Shown here piece after piece: positions 16,434 through 24,175 of a stretch of 48,916 nucleotides of DNA. This DNA comes from an uncultured Clostridium sp. (GTDB taxonomy: Bacteria; Bacillota; Clostridia; Lachnospirales; Lachnospiraceae): contig CAMMNN010000027.1 of assembly GCA_946498245.1 (NCBI GenBank), positions 1 to 48,916 on the forward strand, in the 5' to 3' direction. The position numbers and the translations under genes are program-made. The notes under the pieces were generated by a model, which saw only the letters and a program-made list of their open reading frames with translations, ran no database searches and was not told where the DNA came from. Numbering within the stretch: position 1 is the stretch's first letter; each line of letters opens with the position of its first letter.

Positions 16434-16680
16434 CTGGATTCTCCGCCTGGGTTGGACCGCGCTAGCGGCTTCTTTCCTTTCCGCCGCAGTGCGCTCCCTC
16501 GGAGAGTTTTTGTATACTGGGAGATTTGCTCCCAGTATTTTTATAAGAATCTAACTTGCTGGATTCTCCGCCTGCGGCGGACCGCGCTAGCGGCTTCTTT
16601 CCTTTCCGCCGCAGTGCGCTCCTGCCCGGAGGGCTTTTTATTCTATAGGAAATTCAGAGGAATTTCCTATAGAATAAAAA
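16434..16680. repeat. Two 64-bp direct repeats, each paired with a perfect palindrome, in the ileS leader
   Basis: Copies at 16434-16497 and 16559-16622 differ at three positions and have a 125-base period. Each contains the core GGACCGCGCTAGCGG. Each is followed (plus strand) by a palindrome: arms 16514-16523/16529-16538 (ATACTGGGAG) after the first, and 20-bp perfect arms 16635-16654/16661-16680 with a 6-base loop after the second. The arrangement looks like a dispersed repetitive element inserted twice, between the T-box terminator and the ileS start. Confidence 0.7.
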
Positions 16681-16920
16681 AGGCTCCGTCCCAGAACGGG
16701 ACGAAGCCGGATCTTCGCTGAACCACCCATCACTGCATACTAGTTATATGAGTTCCCGATAACGTAGGAAATACGGCCCGACCTACGGCAATTGCTCTCA
16801 GTCTGCAACTCCGGAGTGATTTTGGATACTGCCCTACTTGCGCCGTTCTCCCACCGTCCACGGCTCGCTGTGGCTTTTAAGCAGCTCTACTCTCTCCTTC
16901 ACAGTTTTTCCTCTAACTCC
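16676..16920 (-). promoter_or_regulatory. T-box riboswitch leader of ileS
   Basis: The minus-strand leader has a long Stem I base (GGAG near the 5' end with CTCC before 16813) and an AGTAGAG internal-loop element. Two ATC triplets on the 3' side (16827-16825 and 16820-16818) could be the isoleucine specifier. The T-box sequence GATGGGTGGTTCAGCG is at 16732-16717; its TGGT would pair with the tRNA-Ile acceptor end. An 11-bp terminator (16682-16708, GGCTTCGTCCC/GGGACGGAGCC) with a T-run closes it. Uncharged tRNA-Ile should favour the antiterminator and ileS expression. Which ATC is used was not resolved. Confidence 0.85.
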
Positions 16921-16923
16921 TAT

Positions 16924-16952
16924 ATTATATGAGAGGCACTGGAAAAAGTCAA
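16924..16952 (-). promoter_or_regulatory. ileS promoter
   Basis: The -35 is TTGACT (16952-16947) and the -10 is TATAAT (16929-16924), with a 17-base spacer, just upstream of the T-box leader. Confidence 0.85.
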
Positions 16953-17142
16953 GAAAAACCCTCTTTTTTCCAGGCGGTCAGTTCTTCCCCCTCTGTCCGC
17001 TTTTTCCTTTTTAGGGCATATTTTGCCCGCTATACTGGCCATACATGAATTTTTTCTCCCAGGGCACACTAAAAAAGTCCCTTATTTCTATACGCATTGA
17101 TTCCCGCAAAGGGGCAATATTTATGGTTCCAGGAGGTTTCTC

Positions 17143-17727
17143 ATGCTTTTATCCCTGCTTTCTTACGGCGTTATCCCGCTGTATACGCTGCTTTTTGTCC
17201 GCGGAACCGACTGGTTCTCTACTAATTTTTCTGTAATCGGCGCTCTGAAAGAAAAAGAGAATGCTTTTGCTCTCTGGGGCATCCTGGTAAGCTGCACTCT
17301 GTACAGAATGCTGTTTCCTCTTATACAGTCCGCTCCTTTTACCTCCCGCAGTTCCTTCTGCCTTTCCCGGCCTGTTTTCCGGAAACTTTGCTATTTCCTT
17401 TTAAATCTCTCCCTTCTTTTTCTGACTGCAGCCGTGATCCTTCCCTACCTTCCCGACCGTTTTCCTCTCCAGGCCAGTCTTCACATTTTCTGCGCTTTTT
17501 TCTCCGCCGTCTTCCTTTTTCTCTGTCTTCTCCTGTTAATTTATACCTTTTACCGCAGCCGGCCCTCCCGGTTCACCCCCTACCTTTTCACCATCTGGGG
17601 GAGCTGTGTCGCTGCCGCAGCCCTTTTATGGATGGCAGGCATTGTCAATGCCGTCTTGGAAACCTTTGTCACCATAACGGCCTGCGTCTTGACCCGAAAG
17701 CTTTATAAGGCCGTGTTAAAACGGTAA
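17143..17727 (+). CDS. Hypothetical multi-pass membrane protein
   Basis: A 194-residue, very hydrophobic protein with about five to six predicted membrane segments (for example LLSLLSYGVIPLYTLLF, YFLLNLSLLFLTAAVILPYL, ASLHIFCAFFSAVFLFLCLLLLIYTFY and SCVAAAALLWMAGIVNAV). No family is recognised with confidence; the general look recalls small integral membrane proteins of the DUF998 kind. The start is ATG 17143, with CCAGGAGG eight bases upstream. A -10-like TATACT lies at 17031-17036. It is transcribed divergently from ileS and lies upstream of pncB, which has its own promoter. Confidence 0.7.
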   Translation: MLLSLLSYGVIPLYTLLFVRGTDWFSTNFSVIGALKEKENAFALWGILVSCTLYRMLFPLIQSAPFTSRSSFCLSRPVFRKLCYFLLNLSLLFLTAAVILPYLPDRFPLQASLHIFCAFFSAVFLFLCLLLLIYTFYRSRPSRFTPYLFTIWGSCVAAAALLWMAGIVNAVLETFVTITACVLTRKLYKAVLKR

Positions 17728-17797
17728 CCCCACAGGCAGGCGCATCCGGAATCGTGCAATGCAGGCCTTTGACTTTGTTATGTTTTTGTCAATCATC

Positions 17798-17827
17798 TTG
17801 CCAGTTTTCTTATCTTTATGGTATACT
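17798..17827 (+). promoter_or_regulatory. pncB promoter
   Basis: The -35 is TTGCCA (17798-17803) and the -10 is TATACT (17822-17827), with an 18-base spacer, leaving a 5' untranslated leader of about 125 bases. Confidence 0.65.
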
Positions 17828-17834
17828 TAGTGAA

Positions 17835-17958
17835 ATATTGGCAACGGTTCCTGCATGGCGGAACTGTTATATATCGGGGCAACGGGATTTGCCCCTTAGC
17901 ATGGGAGCACGACTATTTTACATTTCGGCTTTAGGAGCCGTATCCGGGAGGAAATTTT
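17835..17958 (+). ncRNA. Structured 5' leader of pncB, possible cis-regulatory RNA
   Basis: About 124 transcribed bases before pncB can form three successive hairpins: AACGGTTC/GGAACTGTT (about 17842-17870), GGGGCAA/TTGCCCC (17877-17896) and CGGCT/AGCCG around 17927-17940. The last lies just before the ribosome binding site (GGGAGG). No known riboswitch class was recognised. Regulation by an NAD-pathway ligand is a guess from the downstream gene. Confidence 0.4.
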
Positions 17959-19416
17959 ATGAATCAACAAAATCTTACGCTGTTGACCGATTTTTACGAA
18001 CTGACTATGATGCAGGGCTATTTCAAGGATGAAAATGCCAACGAAACCGTGGTTTTTGATATGTTTTACCGTACAAACCCCTGCGGCAACGGTTTCGCCA
18101 TCTGTGCAGGTCTTGACCAGGTCATTGACTATATTAAAAATCTCCATTTTTCTCAGGAGGACATCGATTATCTGGCCAGTACCGGTATGTTTGAACCCGA
18201 TTTTCTGGACTATCTCCACCATTTCCGCTTTTCCGGAGATATTTATGCCATTCCTGAAGGCACTGTGGTTTTTCCCAGAGAACCGCTGGTAAAGGTGATT
18301 GCTCCCATTATGGAAGCCCAGTTAATTGAAACGGCTCTTTTAAATATCATCAACCATCAAAGCCTCATTGCTACCAAAACCTGCCGCATCGTCCACGCGG
18401 CTCAGGGGGATGGGGTTATGGAATTTGGCCTTCGACGCGCCCAGGGACCTGACGCCGGAGTTTACGGCGCCAGAGCCGCCATGATTGCCGGCTGCATCGG
18501 TACGTCCAATGTCCTTTGCGGGAAAATGTTTAACGTCCCCATTAAAGGAACCCACGCCCACAGTTGGATTATGAGCTTTCCTGACGAGCTGACGGCTTTC
18601 CGGGCCTACGCCAAACTTTATCCCTCTGCCTGCATCCTTCTGGTAGATACCTACGACACTTTAAATTCCGGCGTTCCCAATGCCATTAAAGTTTTTAAAG
18701 AAATGAGAGAGGCCGGCATTCCTCTTACCTTCTACGGAATCCGTCTGGACAGCGGCGACCTGGCCTATCTGTCCAAGCGGGCAAAAGCCATGTTGGATGA
18801 AGCCGGATTTTCCGACGCCGTCATTTCCGCTTCCAATGATCTGGACGAGGAATTAATCAACAGCCTAAAGCTTCAGGGAGCCACTATTAATTCCTGGGGC
18901 GTAGGCACCAACCTTATTACCTCCAAGGACTGCCCGTCCTTCGGCGGAGTTTACAAACTGGCAGCTATTCGGGGTAAAACCACAGGAAAATTTATTCCTA
19001 AAATCAAACTGTCTGAAAACGCGGAGAAAATTACCAATCCCGGAAATAAAACCATTAAACGAATTTATAATAGAGAAAACGGCAAAATTATCGCCGACCT
19101 TATCTGCCTGGTAGAAGAAGAATTTGAGTCCTCCAATTCTCTGCTGCTTTTTGATCCGGTTCAGACATGGAAGAAGACCCATTTAGCTCCTCACAGCTAT
19201 ACTCTGCGGGATTTGATGGTTCCTGTCTTCCTCCGCGGAAAATGCGTTTATACTTCCCCGGCTGTTATGGACATTCGGGATTACTGCCAGCGGGAGCTGG
19301 ATACCCTTTGGGACGAATCCCGCCGTCTGGTAAACCCACACCGAGTCCATGTGGATTTATCCAATGAGCTGTGGCACATTAAAAACCAGCTTTTAGAAAG
19401 CTACCATTTCAATTAA
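17959..19416 (+). CDS. pncB: Nicotinate phosphoribosyltransferase
   Basis: A 485-residue cytosolic enzyme of the NAD salvage (Preiss-Handler) pathway that joins nicotinic acid and PRPP to give nicotinate mononucleotide. Family features include the start NLTLLTDFYELTMMQGYF, the RRAQGPDAGVYGARAAMIAG segment, the catalytic-His region IKGTHAHSWIMSF and the PRPP-binding part FYGIRLDSGDLAYLSKRAK followed by ISASNDLDE. Length matches the PncB2-type enzymes of Clostridia. It has its own promoter and a structured leader. Downstream lie a PRTase-like gene on the same strand and, convergent, a sirtuin, whose NAD-consuming reaction yields nicotinamide. Confidence 0.95.
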   Translation: MNQQNLTLLTDFYELTMMQGYFKDENANETVVFDMFYRTNPCGNGFAICAGLDQVIDYIKNLHFSQEDIDYLASTGMFEPDFLDYLHHFRFSGDIYAIPEGTVVFPREPLVKVIAPIMEAQLIETALLNIINHQSLIATKTCRIVHAAQGDGVMEFGLRRAQGPDAGVYGARAAMIAGCIGTSNVLCGKMFNVPIKGTHAHSWIMSFPDELTAFRAYAKLYPSACILLVDTYDTLNSGVPNAIKVFKEMREAGIPLTFYGIRLDSGDLAYLSKRAKAMLDEAGFSDAVISASNDLDEELINSLKLQGATINSWGVGTNLITSKDCPSFGGVYKLAAIRGKTTGKFIPKIKLSENAEKITNPGNKTIKRIYNRENGKIIADLICLVEEEFESSNSLLLFDPVQTWKKTHLAPHSYTLRDLMVPVFLRGKCVYTSPAVMDIRDYCQRELDTLWDESRRLVNPHRVHVDLSNELWHIKNQLLESYHFN

Positions 19417-19551
19417 GGGACGATTTCTGGAAAAATATCGGATATTTTCTGCGAAAAATTAACCTCAGTTATATTTTTTGCAGATAACATCCGGTATAAT
19501 GGAAGAAAAGTATGGAATCTTTACAGATTGAACATCGAAGGAGGTTTTTTT

Positions 19552-20274
19552 ATGAGCATGGGAAAAGCAACGAAGATTTATGCCAGAGGAAACCATGATC
19601 TGGCACTGAAGGTAACCAAGGGGCATTTCTCTTCTGATCGTTTCCACATTAATTATTATATTGACATGACAGATTTAAAGATGCGCCAGTGCAACGCCGA
19701 GGCAGTAGCAAAGGCTATTGTTCAGAAATACGTAAACCGCGTAAGCTTTTCTAATAATATGGGCGGTATGGCTTCCGAATATTACAACCAGCTTTCCGAG
19801 GCTTATGCCGTAAAAGCTCCTATTGATACCATTATCTGCATGGACGGCTGTGAAGCAATCGGCGCTTACATTGCAAGAGAGCTTTCCAGTGTAGGCTTCG
19901 CTACTACTAATACCCATAAGACAACTTATATTCTGACCCCCGAATTTGATTCTGCAGGCCAGATGGTAGTTCGCGACAATATTAAGCCGATGTTAAAGGG
20001 CAAACACGTTCTGGTGGTTTTAGCAACCGCTATGTCCGGCCACACTATTGCAAAGAGCCTTCGCTGCATTTCTTCCTACGGCGGAATCGTAGAAGGTATC
20101 TCTGTTATTTTTGCCGCTATTAATGAAATCGATGGCCACCCTGTTAATTCCGTATTTGACGCTTCCGATCTTCCGGAATTTAAGCTGTCTGAACCGGACT
20201 GCTGCCCGGACTGCAAGGCAGGCGTAAAGCTGGACGCTATTGTAAACAGCTACGGATATACTGTTCTGGATTAA
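19552..20274 (+). CDS. PyrE-like (orotate phosphoribosyltransferase-family) protein
   Basis: A 240-residue protein of the type I phosphoribosyltransferase fold, annotated in many Clostridia as orotate phosphoribosyltransferase-like. The N-terminal region (residues about 1-60) contains GHFSSDRFHINYYIDMTDLK. The central Rossmann-like part has TIICMDGCEAIGAYIARELS and, at about 152-166, HVLVVLATAMSGHT where PRTases have the PRPP loop (V-E-D-V-x-x-T-G). The two acidic residues of that loop are absent, so its activity is uncertain. The C-terminus has CPDCKAGVKLDAIVNSYGY with a Cys cluster (about 216-222). The start is ATG 19552, with AAGGAGG seven bases upstream. It is a genuine gene with its own terminator, but not the housekeeping pyrE. 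Confidence 0.75.
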   Translation: MSMGKATKIYARGNHDLALKVTKGHFSSDRFHINYYIDMTDLKMRQCNAEAVAKAIVQKYVNRVSFSNNMGGMASEYYNQLSEAYAVKAPIDTIICMDGCEAIGAYIARELSSVGFATTNTHKTTYILTPEFDSAGQMVVRDNIKPMLKGKHVLVVLATAMSGHTIAKSLRCISSYGGIVEGISVIFAAINEIDGHPVNSVFDASDLPEFKLSEPDCCPDCKAGVKLDAIVNSYGYTVLD

Positions 20275-20293
20275 TTTTCAGGTCTTGTTTAAA

Positions 20294-20352
20294 AATCCCT
20301 GTAAGAATAGAAGAAATCCTTTGGATCCTTGATTCTTACAGGGATTCTTTTG
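20294..20352. terminator. Strong terminator between convergent genes
   Basis: A 15-bp perfect stem (AATCCCTGTAAGAAT at 20294-20308 with 20332-20346), a 23-base loop and CTTTTGT after it. It separates the PyrE-like gene from the convergent sirtuin gene. Confidence 0.85.
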
Positions 20353-20394
20353 TGTGATTCTGACTCATCTATTGCCGCAGCCAAACTTATCTGT

Positions 20395-21132
20395 CTATTG
20401 GTATCCAAGATTAGGCAGAACATTTTTGGGATCGTCTAAAATAACCAAATCCGCTTTTTCATCGGAATGGCTGCTCTCTTTGTGGATTACAGCCAGATAC
20501 CTGCCGCTGAAATACCTAATATAGTTTGCAAATACTTCTGAATCCAGATTGGTTCCCAGAAGCAGCAGCATATCCGCTTTTTCAATCTCTTCTGTTGTCC
20601 GGGTCATTTTCTGGCTGTCCATCATTTCTCCAAAAAGAGAGACAAGCGGGCGGATCACATGGCCGCAGTCCTCGCACAAAGGCACTGTCGTTTTGCTGTT
20701 TTTTATGTACTCAATAGGATACATTTTCTTACAGTGGGGACACTGGTTCTGATAAATGCTTCCGTGAAGGTTAATCACGTTGACGCAGCCCCCTCTTTGA
20801 GACAATTCGTAAATATTTCCTGTTATAATACACTGGATCTTCCCGGCCCGTTCTATGGCTGCCAGAGCGGATGATGATGCCGCCGGCTCCAAGTCAACCA
20901 GCATCTCCTTCCTGTAAAATTCGTAGAATTGGCGGGTTCTGGTGTTATAGTAAGCGCTGGTAAAAATCTCCTCCGGAGACGCCTTATACTTCTCCTCAAT
21001 TTCATAGGCTTTCTCTGGCGTCTTAATCCCCAGATACCCACTTTCCGCCATCATACCGGAACCGCAGATCGCTACGGTGTACCGGCTGCTTTCCAACATT
21101 TCTTTCAGTTTCTCCACTCTGAAATCAGCCAT
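20395..21132 (-). CDS. Divergent SIR2-family (sirtuin) protein
   Basis: A 245-residue protein with the NAD-binding sirtuin fold. Visible are GSGMMAESG (residues 24-32, in place of GAGxSxxSG), the presumed catalytic His in NLHGS (His123), a Cys4 zinc site (CPHC 131-134 and CEDC 153-156) and LLLGTNLDSEVFANY near 200. Two sirtuin signatures are altered: the GIPDFR loop is missing (GYLGIKTP), and TQNID reads TGNIY (104-108). Substrate or activity may therefore differ from classical deacetylases. The start is ATG 21132, with GGGAGG upstream; a longer frame lacks such a site. It converges on pncB and the PRTase-like gene. Confidence 0.82.
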   Translation of the reverse strand: MADFRVEKLKEMLESSRYTVAICGSGMMAESGYLGIKTPEKAYEIEEKYKASPEEIFTSAYYNTRTRQFYEFYRKEMLVDLEPAASSSALAAIERAGKIQCIITGNIYELSQRGGCVNVINLHGSIYQNQCPHCKKMYPIEYIKNSKTTVPLCEDCGHVIRPLVSLFGEMMDSQKMTRTTEEIEKADMLLLLGTNLDSEVFANYIRYFSGRYLAVIHKESSHSDEKADLVILDDPKNVLPNLGYQ

Positions 21133-21256
21133 AGCATAACCTCCCTGAATATTTACTTCCGTGCTCATATTATACCACTTCCGCCGGCTTCTCTTCAAGG
21201 AATTTACAGGGAATTGGAAGCGGCTTTTTCTGCGGCGGCGCGTTACGTAATTGTTG

Positions 21257-21282
21257 ATAATATAATGCACTTATTATATTAT
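21257..21282. promoter_or_regulatory. AT-rich palindrome upstream of the RHH gene, candidate operator
   Basis: Arms ATAATATAA (21257-21265) and TTATATTAT (21274-21282) flank 8 bases containing TGCAC. The string AATGCACTTAT occurs again at 21510-21520, at the end of the RHH gene. Autoregulation by the ribbon-helix-helix protein is an inference. Confidence 0.45.
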
Positions 21283-21317
21283 TAAAATAAACTAAAATTA
21301 TTAAGGCGGTGGGGTGA

Positions 21318-21527
21318 ATGGAAGAATTGAAAACAACAGAAGCACAGAGAAAAGCAGTTAGAGAATACGAAAAAAGAAATGATAGAATAAATGTAATTTT
21401 TCCGGCGGGGACACGGAAAAAAATGAAGGAGCTGGGAATAGAAAAACCAAACACATTTATTAAGGAAGTTGTTGCAGCCGAATTAGAAAGGATGGAAAAA
21501 TATAAAAGTAATGCACTTATAATATAA
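21318..21527 (+). CDS. Small ribbon-helix-helix-type protein
   Basis: A 69-residue basic protein. The segment DRINVIFPAGTRKKMKELGIEKPNTFIKEVVAAELERME fits the beta-helix-helix pattern of Arc/MetJ-like (RHH) DNA-binding proteins, preceded by a charged helix. Such small proteins are often antitoxins or phage-type repressors. It is followed after 30 bases by a HicB-like gene. GGTGGGG lies before the ATG. No adjacent toxin gene is seen, and the A/T-rich surroundings suggest a mobile origin. Function is inferred from the fold pattern only. Confidence 0.6.
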   Translation: MEELKTTEAQRKAVREYEKRNDRINVIFPAGTRKKMKELGIEKPNTFIKEVVAAELERMEKYKSNALII

Positions 21528-21557
21528 TGGAGACAGTTAAAGAAAGGAGCTGTCAAA

Positions 21558-21809
21558 ATGGGAAAACAAGATAAAATATTGCAAGATGTGAACATGGAAA
21601 AAGCAAGATATGAGGTTATTATCTGGTGGAGCAAAGAAGACGGTTGTTATTTAGCGGAAGCTCCAGAGCTTCCAGGGTGTATGGCTGACGGTGAAAGCTT
21701 AACCGAAGTAGCACAGGCCATCGAAGAATCTATAAAACTATGGATTGATGTAAACAGAGAACGAGGAATAGAGATTCCAGAGCCTAAAGGACGGCTAATG
21801 TATGCCTAA
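21558..21809 (+). CDS. HicB-family antitoxin-like protein (orphan)
   Basis: An 83-residue protein with the HicB N-terminal domain: YEVIIWWSKEDGCYLAEAPELPGCMADGESLTEVAQAIEESIKLWI, a partial RNase H-like fold that in HicAB systems covers the toxin HicA. The usual C-terminal DNA-binding helix-turn-helix or RHH domain is absent. No HicA-like gene (small protein with a double-stranded RNA-binding fold and catalytic His) is found beside it, so it is an orphan. The preceding RHH gene could supply the DNA-binding role in trans; this is inference. GGAGCTG lies before the ATG, and a terminator follows at 21869. Confidence 0.8.
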   Translation: MGKQDKILQDVNMEKARYEVIIWWSKEDGCYLAEAPELPGCMADGESLTEVAQAIEESIKLWIDVNRERGIEIPEPKGRLMYA

Positions 21810-21868
21810 CGGCGGAATTGCTCGGAGTAGTGGGAGCAACTCCAGGGGAGAAAGCATAAAACGAGCTA

Positions 21869-21893
21869 GGCGGTGATTTAACCGCCCTTTTTT
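21869..21893 (+). terminator. Terminator after the HicB-like gene
   Basis: Stem GGCGGT (21869-21874) / ACCGCC (21881-21886) with a 6-base loop and a run of T at 21888-21893. Confidence 0.8.
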
Positions 21894-21947
21894 GTTATGT
21901 AAAGCATGGAAATTATTGTTTTTAATGGTAATAGAGGAAATGGGATA

Positions 21948-21984
21948 GCGGACGGCCAAGCACTTTTGATGATTGGCCGTCCGC
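21948..21984. terminator. Terminator of the nickel/lar operon
   Basis: A 12-bp perfect stem GCGGACGGCCAA (21948-21959) / complement (21973-21984) with a 13-base loop, lying just past the larC-larE stop codon; TTTT follows on the plus strand. Confidence 0.75.
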
Positions 21985-22006
21985 TGTTTTAAATGATCCC
22001 CTTCTC

Positions 22007-24175
22007 TTATTGGGAAACCGAATCCATGCTTCCGGACCGGAAGCCTTCTAAGTCCAGGGTAATGTACCGGAAACCCAGCTTTTTTAAAAAAGCGGTGATT
22101 TCCTCCCGGATTTCAATGGCTTTTTTCAAAGCGCCGCCATCCAGCTCAATTCTGGCGGTATCGCCGTGAACCCGGAGACGGATATTTCCGCCTATTTTTT
22201 CTTTCAGCCACTCTTCCCCTTCTTCAATCCGTTCCAACACCTGGCGTTCCAGTTTTGCCCCATAAGGAAGGCGGGTTGCCATGCAGGGGGTGGAAGGACG
22301 GGAGGCCACGGAAATCCCCCAGCCGCCAGCCAATGCTTTTACCTCTGCCTTCGTAATGTGAAGGTTCGCCAGGGGGCTTAAAATTCCCAGTTCTTTCAGG
22401 GCACGGATTCCGGGGCGGTATACGTGGAGATCGTCTTCATTGGTTCCGTCCAGAATCAGATTTATGCCTTTTTCCTCTGCAAACTCCGTCAGTTTTGTAA
22501 AGAGAAGGCGTTTGCAGCGGTAGCACCGATCCTGTGGATTATTTTCAATACCGGCCTCTTCTAGCTCGTCCACTTCTATTACCACATGGACGGCTCCCAT
22601 TTCCCTGGCTACTCTTTTTGCGATTTCCAAATCACAGGCTGCATGAAGGCTGGTGTGGAAGGTTACGGCATATACGGTTTTCCCCGTTTTGGCTGCCTCC
22701 CGGCAGGCCAGATAAAGGAGAAGGCTCGAATCCACTCCTCCGGAAAAAGCCACTGCCAGATCCTGGGCGGCATATTCTTCCATGGCTTTTTCCAGAGATT
22801 TCCGGGCAAGCTCCAGCTTGTCCGGCTCCTCCGGTTCTTCACTCAACGGCTCTCCTGCAGCCGCCTCTTTGATCTCGTGGTACGCCTCCGGAAAAGGAAG
22901 GCTATTGTCCTGGGAAATCTTTTTCACGCTTTCGTATTCCGGATAAGCCACTGTGCAGCCGTTTTTTTTGCACAGTTTTACCTGTGCTTCTCCCAGTTCC
23001 GTTTTAACGGTCTGGATTTCTCGTTCCAGCACGGTTCTCTCCATGGCCGTCCGCCGAATCCCGATGGTGGTGGTGTGAGTAAAGATAATGGTTTCTAAGG
23101 CCTTCACCCGTTCCGGAATACACAGGGCCGACAGCAGATAGGCCGGACGGTTTTTTTTCATAAACACCGGAGTAAACCACACGTCGGCGGCTCCCGCTTT
23201 AAAAAGCTCCTCCATAACAAAGCCCAGGGCTTCCCCGCTGCAGTCGTCGATATTGGTTTCCAGGCGGATCATTCTATCCGTCTCATTCTCAGGCTTCTTC
23301 TCATTCTCAGATTTTTCCTCTTCTTCCGGAATGATTACCATGGCCCGGAGAATATTGGCATTTTTAAAGTCCTTATTTCCGGCCCCGATTCCAATCTTTT
23401 CAATGCAGTATTTCTCCGGAAGGGCTTCTTTACAGTGCAGGGCAGCGGCAATGGCGGCTCCCGTGGGGGTTACCATCTCCCCGTCGTTGTCCGTAAGTTT
23501 AAGCTGCAGCCCATAAGCTGACGCGATGTTTGCCGTAGCCGGAACGGGAACCGGCATGACTCCATGCTGGCAGCGGACATACCCCCGCCCCTCTGCCAGA
23601 GGAGAAACAATGACTTTTGTAATCCCCAGATTGTCCAGACAAACGGCCACGCTGACAATATCTACAATAGAGTCAATGGCCCCCACCTCATGGAAATGAA
23701 CCTCTTCTATGGGAAGTCCATGGGCTTTGGACTCCGCTTCCGCTACGATTTCAAACATCCGCTTTGCCAGAGCTTTCACCCCTTCCGGCCCGTCCAGACG
23801 TTCAATAATTTCCGTAATATCCGCCAGATTTCTGTGAATATGGGGGTGATGGTGGTGGTTTTCATGGTGATGCTCTTCGTGATGATGGTCTTCATGGTGG
23901 TGGTCGTGGTCATGGTGTCCGTGGCTCTCTCCATCTTGGCCATGGCCTTCGTGACAGTGGCCTTCCTCCTCCAGATGCACATCAAAATCGAAGGCGTCAA
24001 TGCCGCACTTTTTCTTTCTGCCGAAATGGAGATGGTAGCCCCCCACTCCCAGGCTTTCCAGGGAATGCTCCAGCACGCTGCGGCTGGCGCCTAAATCCAA
24101 CAGGGCTCCCACTGTCATGTCTCCGCTGATTCCCGAGTAACATTCCAAATATAAAATCCGTTCTTCTCTCATCAT
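22007..24175 (-). CDS. LarC-LarE fusion: nickel insertion and sulfur transfer in nickel-pincer cofactor synthesis
   Basis: A 722-residue fusion of two enzymes that complete the nickel pincer nucleotide cofactor of LarA-type racemases. Residues about 1-425 are LarC, the CTP-dependent nickel insertase (YLECYSGISGDMTVGALLDLG, VHFHEVGAIDSIVDIV, NIDDCSGEALGFVMEELF), with a His/Asp/Glu-rich segment at about 72-114 holding runs such as HDHDHHHEDHHHEEHHH. Residues about 445-722 are LarE, the PP-loop sulfur transferase: SGGVDSS at about 478-484, CYRC at about 550-553 and RPSTPCMATRLPYG with Cys about 631. The three Cys positions suggest the iron-sulfur-cluster type rather than single-Cys sacrificial LarE; this is inference. 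In many bacteria the two are separate genes. It follows larB with a 4-base overlap. Confidence 0.92.
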   Translation of the reverse strand: MMREERILYLECYSGISGDMTVGALLDLGASRSVLEHSLESLGVGGYHLHFGRKKKCGIDAFDFDVHLEEEGHCHEGHGQDGESHGHHDHDHHHEDHHHEEHHHENHHHHPHIHRNLADITEIIERLDGPEGVKALAKRMFEIVAEAESKAHGLPIEEVHFHEVGAIDSIVDIVSVAVCLDNLGITKVIVSPLAEGRGYVRCQHGVMPVPVPATANIASAYGLQLKLTDNDGEMVTPTGAAIAAALHCKEALPEKYCIEKIGIGAGNKDFKNANILRAMVIIPEEEEKSENEKKPENETDRMIRLETNIDDCSGEALGFVMEELFKAGAADVWFTPVFMKKNRPAYLLSALCIPERVKALETIIFTHTTTIGIRRTAMERTVLEREIQTVKTELGEAQVKLCKKNGCTVAYPEYESVKKISQDNSLPFPEAYHEIKEAAAGEPLSEEPEEPDKLELARKSLEKAMEEYAAQDLAVAFSGGVDSSLLLYLACREAAKTGKTVYAVTFHTSLHAACDLEIAKRVAREMGAVHVVIEVDELEEAGIENNPQDRCYRCKRLLFTKLTEFAEEKGINLILDGTNEDDLHVYRPGIRALKELGILSPLANLHITKAEVKALAGGWGISVASRPSTPCMATRLPYGAKLERQVLERIEEGEEWLKEKIGGNIRLRVHGDTARIELDGGALKKAIEIREEITAFLKKLGFRYITLDLEGFRSGSMDSVSQ

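Noticed and set aside
16434..16680. A second T-box or attenuator in the ileS leader
   Set aside because: No T-box sequence or specifier is found in the repeated segments; the palindromes look like part of the repeat element.
19552..20274. Housekeeping orotate phosphoribosyltransferase (pyrE)
   Set aside because: The PRPP-loop acidic pair is replaced, no other pyrimidine gene is nearby, and a Cys-rich C-terminus differs from PyrE.
23776..24000. Threonine/isoleucine-rich small protein inside larC-larE on the minus strand
   Set aside because: It is the off-frame reading of the His-codon repeats in the LarC linker.
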